A stretch of 64,000 bases of DNA from Cheilinus undulatus (GCF_018320785.1 NC_054868.1:40617874-40681873); one strand, 5' to 3'. Shown: positions 28,552 through 41,009, numbered from the stretch's first letter. Translations and numbers: made by a program. The notes: generated from the letters alone by a model not told the origin.

Positions 28552-29721
28552 CCTTATCTCGTGGTTGTCCAAACTATGGCCTGGGGGCCAAATGTGGCTC
28601 ACGGCCCATTTTTGACTGGCCCTCAGCAAATTCTTGATATGAAATCAAACATGGCCCATATTTGAACATAAAGATTGTGCTTGACTGTATTGACCTTCGT
28701 AGTTTCAGCACAAAGCAGTGCTACCATGTCAACTCTGTAAACAAACATTTTGACAAAAATTAGGGATGCACTGAAAATTCGGCCACCGAAAATTTTTGGA
28801 AGACTTTTATCACTGAAACAACAAGGCCGAAACACGATGTTGTGATGAGGAAAGCAAAACCACAGCCAGCATGCGCTTGGATCGGTGTTCTCAAATAGCA
28901 GTACACGTGCGTGAAGGCACTCCAGGGGGTACACAAGATTTAAAAATATATGCCGGCTATGTAAGAAAAATCGCGCCTTTCTTTGCACGTCAGGAGCGAC
29001 ATGATTTGCGAGTATATCATGTACATTCTAAAATCACATTCATGCTGCGAACGTCTGCGGTGTGTTTTTTCTGTCCTCTGATAAACAGTGATATTTATTG
29101 GAGTGGAAGATAAAAGGAGGGTTCTCCCTTTCTGTTCTTCACTCCATGCGTAGCACCGCACTTTTACGAACAGCCAGGAGGTCAGTGCCGTTTTTTTTCA
29201 CTGTTTCATTCACTGTGCCAGCCAAGTTTGTAAGAGGAGGGACTGACTTTTCATTCATTCTATGTCAAATATGATCAATAAGAGTTTTAACATTGCACAG
29301 CTGAGGCTCGCGGTGAGAGGAGTTAACTCCTCACGGCGCACAGACTGGCTCACCTGTTTGTGTTCCAGACTAGTCAGAAGAGTCATTTCAGTGAGCTGGT
29401 TGATCCGGAGCATTTATAAGTCATATGTCTGAGGTCAGAAGAGACTGTGTTGGTAAATATTTCACTAAAGTCCCGTTAATTTAGAAACAGCTCCAGCAGT
29501 GCAAGTAGCGCATTTGCGGTAACATGGACATGTCGGGCTGCCTGCTGCCTGTCTCCCTCTCTACCAGGCTACATGAGTCAAAAACACAAGCACAGATACA
29601 GACTGATATGAGGAGAGGACAAACATCAGGTGGTGTTGGAGAGGAGAACGTTTTTGTTCCTCTGTCTGCCTTAAAAATCGGCGCCACTACCATGTGTGCT
29701 TGTCGGTGTAAAACTTTGAAA

Positions 29722-29750
29722 AAATATCCGCGGCAATGTCGCGGATATTT
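29722..29750. repeat. perfect 11-bp hairpin in the inner hAT element
   Basis: AAATATCCGCG and CGCGGATATTT flank a 7-nt loop. It is CpG-bearing and perfectly paired, within the nested element. Confidence 0.8.
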
Positions 29751-29892
29751 GATGTTGCTGGTGTGGAAGCTTGCATTGACTCGCTACAGGTTCGAAAAGT
29801 AAATATTTTGTGTGAATAATTTGCACGAAAAAAGGTTGAGAACCACTGATTTAATGTATACGAGTGCGGTCAAGTTAAACATTGTATTTTGT

Positions 29893-29924
29893 ATTTTATC
29901 TTATTTTATTTTATTTTATTTTAT
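29893..29924 (+). repeat. (TTTTA)n microsatellite
   Basis: Five to six TTTTA units within the inner hAT element. Confidence 0.9.
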
Positions 29925-30586
29925 ATTGTGCATTGTTGGAATGAAGTGCTCAATAAATATTTATATAATTTTGTAATTGATTTATTCTTTGAAGCATTAA
30001 TATTAATGTATGCAACTGCAATTGATTTTAGTGAGGTTAGTACACTGTCATAGCCATAAATGCAATGGTACTAATAATTGGCATAATAATTTCTTTCGGT
30101 CTTTCAGTTTTCAGTTTTTGTCCTTGGTTTTCTCATTTTCAGTTTTTGGTTTCGGCCAAGAATTTTCATTTCGCTGCATACCTAACAAAAATGTATTCAT
30201 ATGTTGTTTTGTGACTAATTTGGGACAACACTTTAACGAGTGAACAGATTTGCAACCAAAATCAAAACAATATCTTTATTTATAACTCCCTGATGGATTA
30301 CTGCAGCAAATAGCACTACCAGTAACATTTCAGGGGCAGGGCTAGTGGTAGCCAGTGCCAAAAAGGGCCCCTGAAATCTGATTGGCCTCCCAAAATCCTA
30401 AAAATCATTGTCTGTTTACCTTGTCATTTAGGCATACTCAATAACGTGGCATATCTTAGCATATTACAGTGGTTTTATTGTTTTTAAATATCCTCAAGGC
30501 GAGGAATATGAAAATGGCCCCACCATCCTTCAGTATTTCTGTATGTGGCCCTCAGTGAAAAAAGTTTGTACACCCCTGCCTTAACT

Positions 30587-33376
30587 GTAATGCTTCTGCT
30601 TTAAAAGGCTGTGAGTCAAGATGCTAATGTGCTTGTGTTTACATGATGCTCCATCAAACAGATAGTTAACTATTTTCAATTTAAAAACAAGGTGGATAAC
30701 AGCAGACTTATTATCTCTAAATCCACATAAAGGTTTTAAAAATCTAAGAACCTCTCATTCTCCTCAGCGTCGCATTCACATTTAAGTGGGTACCTACAGT
30801 AAAAATGTGTAAGTACAGGGAAATTTGTCAAACATATATGAAGTACCTTTACATGCATTCAGAAAATGTCGAATTATGCATGTCTAACTAAAAATCAAAC
30901 GTATATCATTAGTTCAAGGTGGCCACAGATTCAAGCACTGCCATATAATGAAGATCAACTGATCTCTTACAAGCCCTCATCAGCTGACAGCCAGCTGATT
31001 CGCACTGAGCAAGCCATTGGCTGATTGCACTACCATATTAAAACTGCTCTAGCTTGGCTCTGCTTAAGCCTAGCTACTTTTTGCAACCCTTCTCCACCCC
31101 AGCTCCTCCTTTATGCTATATCTGACTTAACCAAAGTCATTCTGTTGTCAATGATGCAGGCTCTGCTCTGGGTGTTTTGCTGTTTTACATGTGCTGTTCT
31201 TCCTTGATTCTTTCCAGGTAGGCTTGTGGAAGGGCAGGGAGATACCATAGCAGCCACACCACTCCATAAATAACAGCAATAAGAGCAAATTAATAGCTGC
31301 TAATAAAGATAAACATTTATAAATGTTGTGTTTCTTGATGACCTGGTCCTGACTGAACTGCAGTTTCAAAATTTATGTGCACATGTTAGTACACATGAAC
31401 TTCTCAAAGTCAGATTGACAAACCTAGATAATGTGGTTGAAGACTTATTTAATCATATGTATCAGGTCATCACCAGTAAGCCCTTACAGACACTGCTCAC
31501 TTTGAGTGAAACATTTCAAAAAGCAAGTGACATTATGAAATTGTCTTTATTCAATATACTGCTACCAAAAAAGCAGAACACAAAAAGGTCAATGTACAGA
31601 TTAGAATGAGTGAGAGTGTGATGGCTGTCCTAACTGCCCACTACAGTGTCATTCTGTAGGAAACACTACTATGAATGTTAATGCACTGATTGTAGATGTA
31701 ATGCCTTTAACTAAACAATGCCATAACAGTCACTATTCTTCTTCACATTACACTTCATTAAAAGGTAGTGTTAATCATTCCAGATCCATGTCAAAAGTCT
31801 TTACAACCACTATGATGGATCATGCTTGGTTTCACATTTTAAAGCATTTCCATGGAGGGAACGGTGGTGCATTTAACAAAATGCATTTTAGAATTCATGA
31901 AAGGCAGCAAATAAGATGCAGCTAAAGAGAAGACTGTGGTCTATACGGCAAATCAAATTATCACCCAAGGGGAGAGTGAGCCGAGGGCATGAGAGAAAAA
32001 GAGCGTAATGAAATGCATGATGCCATTTCCCAAAGCCCTAAAGTGACACTGACCGTGCCTAACATGGAGTCCCAGAGAGACAAGCAGCATACTGATATTT
32101 TTGTCAAAACATAAGCCAGGCTGTCGCTCCAATTTATTTTTGGGCTACAATAATGAATTTTCTGGAAGCTAAATAAATGCAAAAATGCATTTGGTAATAT
32201 GCAGCCAAGTCTCTTTGGTTTGTGCAACAGAAATCAATACTCTTTTGTGATGTTTCTGTTCTATTTACTGCCTAACAAACCTAAAGTTACTGCTTCCACA
32301 TGTCTGTCTGACACATAATAACAGACTGAAAGACAATCATATGATATAACACAAATTAGATTGATATCAAGCTTTATTACTACAAAGATGACAGACACAA
32401 AATGTCATTATTATTCTCAAATAAGACAAATTTGGCACTGTGCACTTCTGGCTGAGTTTTTTGGCTCTATTTTAAAATAAGCCTCATGCTTTTCATAAAA
32501 TGTAATAAAGTAATCTTATTTTCACTTTAAGCTGTCTAAAGCAAATTGAATGTTTTCCGCTTCCCATATAGTTCTTGGCTCTCTTGTGTTGATGGATAGT
32601 GTTCAAATCCCCTAAACTATGGGGGTTGGTGGAGCAAACTTCTGTGACTACAGTCATGGAGGATGAGCCTCCCGTTTCCTGAAAAAGGACTCCATTGTGT
32701 TGCCACAGTGACAAAGCAGTTTTGCAGGTTCCAACTTCACCTCTCCTTCCTCTCGTTTCCTCCCCCCACAATCTATAACCAGCAAAACTCCAAGTTGAGC
32801 ATGCTTTCCCTCCTTCACGCTTACGCTTCCTTGTTACCGCTTTTAGCGCCATCCGTTCATTCACTCATGTGCAGGTGCTGCAAAGTCATTTCATCACTCT
32901 GTCAGCAGCACTGCAGACATGACAAAGCTGGATAAGGACTTTAGGGTGGCCAACAGGTAGTAAGATAAGACATTCACACTCTGCCTGACCTGGATATGTC
33001 AGAAAAAGCACCAGCTGATTTGCTTCCACAGCTTTTCTGTCAAGATCATTCTGCTGACATTAGTACTCATGTCCTTTTTAATTAAAAGTGGAGGGGCAGT
33101 GTTTTTTCACTCATTAAACCTTGTATTTGTATGTTTTTATCGAGACCCAATAATTTAAAGCTCATGTGAGGAGTTTTTATCTGGTTATGAAACAGACTGG
33201 AATGTATTTTGATGTCTCTTTATGACCTATAAAGCAAACTAGATCATCAGAGGCAAGTTTGGCCATTTTTCTATTGTTGAATTCATCTGTCTTCAATAGC
33301 AAAACTGAAAAAAAAAACAGCAAACAGGAAAGACGCATTTGGGGCTGGAGGATATTTTGAGTCATAAAGATATAGC
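30587..33376. other. lrba intron 1, nothing recognised
   Basis: Frames of 84-123 codons on both strands (31328-32864) lack domains, conserved motifs and splice context. Confidence 0.5.
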
Positions 33377-33745
33377 TAGAGATGCACTGGTTGTGAGACC
33401 TGGGCTGATACTGATTTTTGAAAAAACAATTCAGTCAATGCCAATGTCATTACTATTGATTTTTCATGACATCTTTTGGTCTCCCATTATTGCAGCATTT
33501 TCTCTTGTGTTTGACCTTGAAAACAGATCAGTGTTTGGCCAAGAAGTGACTTCTTCTGCCCCTTATGAAATCTCATGTTTGATTCAACCATTAGATATAC
33601 CAGATGGCAGCAATAAATTGATCATACATGACATATAAACATCGGCTACTGGTATCCGTCTGGCCCAATTATTTGCCTGTTGTCGATGTTTATCAATTTA
33701 CTGATTAATCGTTGGCCGATAGCGATGCTAAATCAATGCATCTTG
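33377..33745. mobile_element. TAGGGATGCA-like MITE, diverged
   Basis: Starts TAGAGATGCACTGGTTGTGA and ends near AATGCATCTTG, with GTTGGCCGATAGCGATGC inside the right arm. Target duplication not found. Confidence 0.5.
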
Positions 33746-33832
33746 CCAGGCCTGCCCACAAAAATGACTGGGTCCCTCATAGACTCAAATAAAGTGGCCC
33801 TCCTCAGATCTGATTTAATAATATCAACACAT

Positions 33833-34135
33833 CAGGGATGCACAATATTATCAGCATGTTATCATTATAGGCAGATATGAACTTTTTGCCACTTTTTACA
33901 TTACTTCTATAACAGCTGTACCAATGAATGGGTAAGTGGAGTTTTAGGCAGGACCAATGGGCCTACATCAGCTTAAGTCTTGCCTTTTGTTCACCTTCAT
34001 TCCTTAAACTTTAAGATATTTTTCAAGGACTGAAGTTTGCATATTTGTTCTGCCTTAAACTTTATATCATGTGTTTAAATATTTAAAACATCTGCATTCT
34101 GGATATTGGCAAAAACTCAATATTGTGTATCCCTA
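33833..34135. mobile_element. TAGGGATGCA-family hAT MITE with 8-bp duplication
   Basis: Left end CAGGGATGCACAATATT, right end inverted TAGGGATACACAATATT. Flanks CAACACAT (33825-33832) and CAATACAT (34136-34143) differ at one base. 303 bp, non-coding. Confidence 0.82.
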
Positions 34136-34904
34136 CAATACATCAATGACATTAGTGCTAGCCTCCTGGCTTACCTTTAAAACCAGACTCTGATCGACTC
34201 AGAAGCTGATTGAAAAAGGTTTGCTAACAGGTCATTATTGGGGTTAAATGCACCTCCTTTTCTTGTTCCTTATTTTCCAGGATCCTAACTTTTATTCAAG
34301 TCCTGGCATGACTGTATAAAGTCTGTTTTAAGAAGGGGGGATACATTTAGAAACCGTACAAATGTGCATTTGTGTTGCCTTAATAAGTAAGTTTAAGTCT
34401 TTTTGTTAAAATATTGTTGATATTATTCAAGATGGACTCATTTTTGGCCAACATTCATCATTCATCAAAGCTTTCCTTGTTATACCCCCTTATGGGCAGC
34501 CTTTATTGGTGCATCCCTAGATATATCAATATGTTTTTGATAAAGTATGTCAATTTTTGGACAAGATGGAAAAGTAGTTTTTATATTGATATAATTAAGG
34601 ATAGTGTAGATTTCAAGACAGTATAGGTACCAGGCCTAATGCTTGGTAAGATGCTCCAAGATCCAAGATCATTAACTTAAATTTCATTATTGTAAATGGG
34701 AAATTATCCTTTTGCTTATTTGATTAAATTCAAGGAGCATTTTCTAATATTTTTTTCCATGAACAGCTACTTAATCTCTCGATCATTTTACATGTGCATG
34801 TTGACATCGTACAGCTGGTTGTAGATTTAAGTGACATTTTATCCATGTGAGTTTAATTTACAGCTGGCTTTGCTTCAGTTATTTCTTCACAGAAACACAG
34901 GCAT

Positions 34905-35377
34905 AAGGGATGCATAATATTTACAGTTTTAGTTGATTACCAAGTTAATCAAAGGTTAGTTATCTTATCAGCAGATATTAAATTTTTCACTAATATCTGC
35001 AGTCGAAAAACAGACCGACCATATTCAGCAGAATGAAAAAATCTGTGCAGTTTAAAGCAGAATCAATGGACCTACCTCAGCTGTAGTTTTTCATAAACAC
35101 CCTAGGATTGAAGTTTTAGCTCTTAACTCCAGTTAGTAAAAATTTGCACACTTGATTCACTTCAGGCCCCAATGTCATGATTGACCACCCTGCAAACCTT
35201 ATGTTAAAGTAGGAGAATTCATTTTTATTATAGGTCAAATCCAGCACAGAGGAGACGGTGTTATTTACATGTATACAAAAGTTGTCTGTATACTGGTACC
35301 GGTGTTAATATTGGCTGAAATATGTGGAAATATCAGCATGTTGGATATCAGCAACAACCCAGTATCATGCACCCCTA
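34905..35377. mobile_element. TAGGGATGCA-family hAT MITE
   Basis: Starts AAGGGATGCATAATATTTAC and ends CATGCACCCCTA. Internal TTATCAGCAGATATTAAATT and GGACCTACCTCAGCTGTAG match the family. Target duplication not clear. Confidence 0.6.
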
Positions 35378-35844
35378 ATATTGTGTCACCATACAGCTAA
35401 AATAGTATCCAGACACAATTCTGGGTCAGCCCTAATTGCATTCTGCACTTTAAATATGAAAATAAATGGAGCCAACTTGTGTTTTGAAGACTTATGTTGG
35501 TGTTAAAGTTTACAGACTACACTACACTATTCTGAATACCATAAATGAAGGCTTCACTATTTGACATGCTCAGGGCAATGAGGGCAACCAGGAAAAAGTC
35601 GTTGAGCCTATGAGTCATGGTGGTTTCAATGTGGGCAGCTCACCATACAGCAAACTTAATCTATAGGTGCTGAAATATTCCACTTATAATTTTCTTAAGC
35701 TTTGCAGGATTATGAACGCCTTTGTATGCAGATGAGGGTGATGTCAGACTTAAGTAAACGTTTACAAGTCACTGTGAGTGGAGCTACTACAGCCTGACAG
35801 TGCTGCTATCTAAGGCCTATCCTGAGATCTCATAATCAGCTTAC

Positions 35845-36015
35845 CAGGTTGAACACCGTCTCCACAATGTCTCGGTTAGAAACTTCTCCAACTTCCACCA
35901 GGCCAGCCAGGACGCCGAATTTCATCCTTATCCCCCTGATAGGCACTCCCGGGTTGAGCGCCATGGCTCCCGGTCTCCCGTCCTGTCCATCACCCGCTGC
36001 CTCCTCGCTCGCCAT
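35845..36015 (-). CDS. lrba: lrba first coding exon (N-terminus of LRBA)
   Basis: LRBA is a large BEACH-WD40 protein that acts in endosomal and secretory vesicle traffic. This exon gives 57 residues from ATG at 36015. The first 20 or so are Gly/Ala/acidic-rich and variable; then comes the block IRGIRMKFGVLAGLVEVGEV, followed by SNRDIVETVFNL, typical of the LRBA/neurobeachin N-terminus. The reading PIRGIRMKF and LVEVGEV matches LRBA better than NBEA, which from memory has PIRNIRMKF and LIQVGEV. The exon ends after CTG at 35845, followed on the minus strand by a GTAAGC donor (35844 downward), at the expected point before the next conserved segment. No ATG lies between the start and the GC-rich leader in this frame. 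The rest of the gene lies beyond position 1. Position next to rps3a and sh3d19 supports the call. Confidence 0.93.
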
Positions 36016-36780
36016 TGCCGAGGAAGGACGGGGCAGGTGGAGCTCACAGGTAAGGCACCTGTTCACCTCCCAGTGGTGACAGTGCAGCCGACGTCGGAGG
36101 AGAAAGAGGGGGTCTATCTCCCCTTCAGCTGAGTTGTTGACAGTCTACAGGCACACAAAGCAAACGTTTTCCTCCCCATTCAAAACAGTTTAGCGAATAA
36201 GACAAGAAAGTGGGCACCAAATGAAGCGCTAACAGGATTTGTAAGCCGTTGACACCGCCGAGACTGGAAATGTCACTCCACATGAACTACTCCTCTATCC
36301 TGCTCCGTAACTTGATAGCAGACAGATGGATTAATGTTGTTAAAAACCGTTAGGAAGTAAGCTGCAGGTAACAAGCAGTGAAGAAGGACAATGAGGGCTA
36401 GTCCTAAACCCGTTTTCTCCTCTGCTCGGTCAAAAGGCAAACGAGGATACGTTGACTTATAATACCTCCGTACAGCGCTGGAAGTTGCTATTGTCAGTGA
36501 GTCAACGGACACTTGACAGGTAGCGCGCCTGGCAGAGGCAAAAACTCACAGGGAAAGGGGGGCAAGTCCGTCAGCAGCCCCGGTGGAAGTCAACAGAGGA
36601 CGGACGTCCGCTCGGTCAGCCCCGGCAAACTCCTCAGACTTGCTTAAATGTCACCGTTAACCCAGCTGCGCCGCATTCTCTTCCTGATTCACCCCGGTAG
36701 CTTCAGCTCGCCACCGCCATGACAGTGTAGCCCTTGAGTGAGTGGAGCATGCGCAGTGGGGAGCTGAGTCTGTTCAGCAC
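36016..36780 (-). promoter_or_regulatory. lrba: lrba 5' UTR and CpG-rich promoter region
   Basis: This is the most GC- and CpG-rich block of the window, directly upstream of the lrba start codon on the minus strand. CpGs cluster at 36,520-36,720. A GCATGCGCA element at 36747-36755 fits an NRF1-type half site, common in TATA-less housekeeping promoters. No TATA box is evident. The transcription start and any non-coding first exon cannot be fixed from sequence. A plus-strand transcript starting here is possible, but no plus-strand coding exon was found before rps3a. Confidence 0.6.
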
Positions 36781-37834
36781 GGTGGCAGGTGTGCCGCTCA
36801 GGTGACTTTCTAGCATAACACAATGGGACTCAATTCACATCAATAGCGCTTCCATATGGATTTAGTTACAGCGGCTTAGGTTTCATTAAAATGAAAGGGA
36901 TTTTAAAGGCTATAGGACAAAATAACGCTGTTCATTGACTTGAGAAGGTTACTGTAAATTGGTACAATTTGAAGATATTTGCAGACTTTACTCATGTAAA
37001 TTAAAACTAAGGCTCCACCATATTTCAGTGGAATACTGACACTCATCAGAACACAACTATTTCTCTGATCACTACGAGCCATACTTTGCATACGGATTTA
37101 AATATTACAGGGTCATTGCCGTAGTTCTAACCTAAAGGGTTTAAGATCCAAAAGTAGGTCAAGGAGCTGTCTACAGTGGGTCACAAAAATACATAGTTAT
37201 AAAAAGTCGATGAAGTGCGGAAGCTCTTAGAGACAGAAATCCATACATTTCGTTTTTATCCATTTTGCTCAGAGAAAGCACATTTTAGTTGTTTTCCTAA
37301 AGATATTGATTCATTTCTCCCGTTATCTTGGAATAACATGGTAATGCAATTTTACTTTTATAGCACATTTCGTAAAAATGCAAACTCAGTGTGCTTTTTC
37401 TTTTCTATTTATATAAAAAAAAACATGATTTATATCTTTCGAATAGATTTACAAATAAATAAATAAACAAAGTGCAATGAAGAATTATAGCCAGTTATGC
37501 AGATTTCTATTTAAGAGCTTCAAAAACAAATGAGACCATAATATTAGAATTTCTATGTTAATATTGTTATCATTAGTGCCTGAAACTGCTGCTTTCAGGT
37601 GGTGCCACATGAAGAGGTTTACAGGTTGCTGACGACACAGCGTTTTTTTCTTTGTTTTTTTCTTTGTTTTTTACATTTTCCCCTGCTAAGAATCCACAAT
37701 GAGTTATATATTTGACTGTTAATAAGCAGGATGATATTGTTGACACTATTTATACATGGAGGGACTGTGGATCATTTGGGAGTCGGTCATCTAGCAACCT
37801 GCCCCATCTGCTACAAGCACTAGTTGATCTAAAG

Positions 37835-38132
37835 CAGTGGTTCTCAACTGGTGGGTCAGGACCCAAAAGTGGGTCAAGATGCCCTTTTCAGTGGGATTGC
37901 AGATGTGTGCCTAGGAAAAAAAATGTCCTAAATTGTCTATGAAACTCTTCACAAAACTTTTTTTTTTTGTCGTTTTTCACTGTTTTATTGCATCTTTTGT
38001 GCCACCGGAGGTCCAAGCTTTATTTTTTTATTAAATGACTCTGGTTGACCAGAAAATATTCAAAATTTGGGTTGCAATTCACCGTGAGGAGTGGATGGTG
38101 AGTCCCATGACTCGGCCAGTTAAGAACCACTG
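37835..38132. mobile_element. hAT-type MITE with perfect target duplication
   Basis: Ends CAGTGGTTCTCAACTGG and CCAGTTAAGAACCACTG, inverted, with one indel or mismatch. The 8-bp target duplication ATCTAAAG is identical on both sides (37827-37834 and 38133-38140). 298 bp, non-coding. The intact duplication suggests a fairly recent insertion. Confidence 0.92.
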
Positions 38133-38234
38133 ATCTAAAGGGGAGCAAGGTGGGCGATGGACCCCATCTGAGGCAGAAATGTCTGTAAGAATGTGACAAA
38201 AATGTCCTTAGGGATGCGTTTTTGGTGAAAACGA

Positions 38235-38360
38235 ACAAAATTTGATTATTTGCCCTTTTTGGTGCCACCTAATAGGACAAAGTTTGACAATTTGCCTTCT
38301 TTGGTGCCCTCTAAATGGACAAAATTGTATGATTTGCCCTCTTTGGTGCCCTCTATGTGG
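38235..38360 (+). repeat. tandem repeat, three 42-bp units, copy A
   Basis: Units at 38235-38276, 38277-38318 and 38319-38360, each exactly 42 bp. They begin ACAAA and contain TTTGCCYTCTTTGGTGCC, ending CTANRTGG. Neighbouring units differ at about a quarter or fewer of positions. A related array lies at 50095-50340 in the opposite orientation. Confidence 0.85.
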
Positions 38361-41009
38361 GGCAAAAAATTGCTATAATGGCCACTGAAATGTCAAGCAC
38401 ATTTTCCATTAACAATGTACAGGGCAGAGTCAGTAAAGCAATAAAAGGTATACCTTTGTCCACAGGGGGCACCAAAATCAACACAAATCAAATGTGTCCC
38501 CAAGAGCTTTAAAAGTATAATGCAGGAATCACATTTCCATAAAAACTCAAATTAAGGAAATGCAGTGGTGCTTATTTATGTTGGAATAACCATGAAAGCA
38601 TATGTTAATGCAAAAGGAAAAATAGGAATGTGTTAAATTTGTGAAGTTCCACATTTGGATAATGAAATGTAACCTTGTGCCAGGATTGTCAAATTTTTTC
38701 CCAAAGGCACACCTAGATCAATTAATATCTCAAGGCACATCATATTCATATCCATGCAAAATATCCTCTCTAGCACATTATAGTATCTTTAGTTGTTGTA
38801 AAGTTGTAGTATTAACATTAGGTTGTACAAATTTCTATGACACCAAGACTTGCCTCAAGGCACACCATTAGAGAATCGCTAATCTAGAGCATGTGCAGCA
38901 CTAATGTAACAGTTATAAGGATTTATAGATATGTAAAACTGTGATTTTGCATCATGAGTACTTTGACTTTAATATCTGATGTATATTTCTGATTGCACTT
39001 TCTTTTGCAGATTTGAATTAAAACACCTTTTTAACAGTAACATAGAATTTGATGTTAACCTGGCCATGACTCAAGCCAGATTCTGTCTCTGGAACTCATG
39101 AAAAGGTCACTGAAGACATGTTTTATTGTGACTTTATAAGACTATAGTGCTGTAATCTGTGTACTCTAACTAAACCAGGTGGTAGTTTAACCCAGTATTA
39201 TATTACAAAAGCTAAAGGGATACCTCATGAGAGGACACGAAAAGCCTGCACCATTTTCCCCCAGTTTTAAATGTATCAATTAAACCACCCTATTTAACAT
39301 GTACATAAAGGACATTTCAAAATATATCAGGTGACAAACCCTTTAATTTAACTGAACTGTTCTATGAGCCCATTGGGGTAAACTTAACTTTTGCTTAGCA
39401 GCAGAGTGTAACATTTAAAAATATATGTTTTGGTTGTAAAACTTTGTTTCTGTGCAGTAGCACAGCAGCGCATTGACAGCTGTCGACATCCTGGGGCAGT
39501 GCAAACCAAACATTAAAGCAAAGTGACAGCTCTGCTTTGCTTGCCTTTTCAAATCAACAACAACAAGCCATTGGATGTGAGGTGTGCACATGTCTGAATC
39601 TAAATAAGCTAAATGAGAAGGTTGCAGTTTCATCCATCTGTTAGTGCGTGAATTTAAAAAAGATCAACCCATTTGCAAGCCTCAGTAAGTACGCTAAAAC
39701 ATCATTCAAAGTCTGTGTCCTCTTTGCATGCTCATATTGGTGACTTCATATCATCTCTGCAGGATATTGCTGAGTAAATATGAGTGTTGTTGCCACAAAG
39801 GCAGGAGGCGTCACCAGCGTTACCACTAAATCCCCCCCAGTAAAAAATAGCGTAGTCTTTAGGGACACTGGGAGTCATGGCAGCCTGCAGCACCACCCAG
39901 GAGACGCAGGCAGTCCTCGTCTCTGGAGTCATGACCTAAAATGAGCAGACTTGTTCACTGCAGCCCAAAGGTAAACCTTTTTAAATAAGTCTTTTAAATA
40001 ACTCCTCCTGACCTTTGAATTGGACATGAACTGTGCTTTATTGTTTTTTTTAATTGGGCTCCACAGAGATAATAAGACTCCAAACAGACATTTTGTGCCA
40101 TATTAAAGTTCTACTGGAACCATGTTTTAACTTTTTCCCGCCATCATGTTTAAAAAATTATCAGAGCAGAAATTTTTAATTTCTTTTAATGCACTTTTGA
40201 TTTGCAAGACTGTGAAGTGTGGACTCATTAATGGTGAGAATTGCATGCAGTTTAACTGTGATGTGAATAAACTCTATACTGTATTTTTTTTTTTGATTGA
40301 ATTCAAATCAAGAATTGCAAGTAAGAAACAAAAAACACCAAAACAAGTACAAGCAGTTGCAATGCTAAGAGATCAACACATCTAAAGATTAAAAAACATT
40401 TTAGTGCTAGCATCACAAGCTTTAGGAATAAAGATTCAATGGACATACGGTGCTCTAAATATGAATACTATGAACACGATAAACCTGACCTAGTGTTTTT
40501 TACTCTAAATGTATCATACCAACAGACATAATTCTTGCCATTGTAACAATAACACTGTGGGTGTATAACCAGCTACAGACCTGCATGTCTTGTTAACACA
40601 CCTTAAGACTGGTTCTGCCAGTTTTCCTTTCCTTTATCATCAAAGTGATCATTGCACCGCCACTCGCTGATTTTGGTGATTGGTTCATTTAAAGGACCAA
40701 CCACCTCCTCCTCAGGAGAAATCAAAACCTAAATTTAGAGTTTGGACCATAAATGGACAAAATAAACGGAAAAGAAACATGTTTTGAAAAGTCACATCTT
40801 AACAGGAGATACAGTATGCATACATTTTGTTTTACTCAGTGTTTTGCAAGACAGCATAGAAATTTGGCAGTTTCTTGAGGAATTTCCTATTTTTTCTTGG
40901 GGAAACCAGCTTTGTTATCCAAGAAAAGGAGATCAGTGAGTTGAAAAAGACTGAAATTTCCTTGTCATCATAAGAAAACTCTAAAAAAATGTATAGAATC
41001 TGCTGTATG

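Larger units (their letters stand above)
28761..30184. mobile_element. inner hAT element (TAGGGATGCA ends) with perfect duplication
   Basis: Ends TAGGGATGCA and TGCATACCTA; adjacent subterminal GCCGAAA motifs are inverted at both sides. The 8-bp duplication ACAAAAAT is identical (28753-28760 and 30185-30192). 1,424 bp. Open frames inside have no recognisable transposase domain, so it is scored as non-autonomous. A further CAGTGGTTCTCAA-type pair of ends (CGGTGTTCTCAAA near 28883 and TTGAGAACCACTG ending at 29848) suggests a third element within. Confidence 0.88.
28560..30578. mobile_element. outer hAT-type element carrying a nested insertion
   Basis: Left end CGTGGTTGTCCAAACTATGG, right end inverted CAGGGGTGTACAAACT, the CAGGGGTGTCCAAACT hAT class. 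Flanking CCTTATCT (28552-28559) and CCTTAACT (30579-30586) form an 8-bp duplication with one mismatch. Removing the inner element and its duplicated site leaves about 587 bp, a normal MITE size. Confidence 0.82.
1..35844 (-). other. lrba: lrba intron 1 (5' part of the intron; the other end is outside the window)
   Basis: From the donor at 35844 down to position 1 I see no exon with LRBA similarity; the segment expected next (beginning near the VGG-FDLEMNFII block of the family) was not found. The interval is therefore read as one intron of at least 35.8 kb. It is AT-rich and filled with transposon relics listed separately. Open frames of 60-120 codons here lack recognisable domains, except the LINE fragments. 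The absence of exons is by eye only. Confidence 0.75.

Noticed and set aside
28623..28988. 121-codon open frame, minus strand, at the hAT nest
   Set aside because: It spans the junction between outer and inner transposons, so it cannot be an old gene.
32493..32864. 123-codon open frame, minus strand
   Set aside because: Basic, low-information composition with no family resemblance; overlapped by another frame on the other strand.
36273..36512. 79-codon minus-strand frame upstream of lrba
   Set aside because: Lies in the promoter/leader block; no similarity; cannot be joined to the lrba exon by a convincing splice pair.
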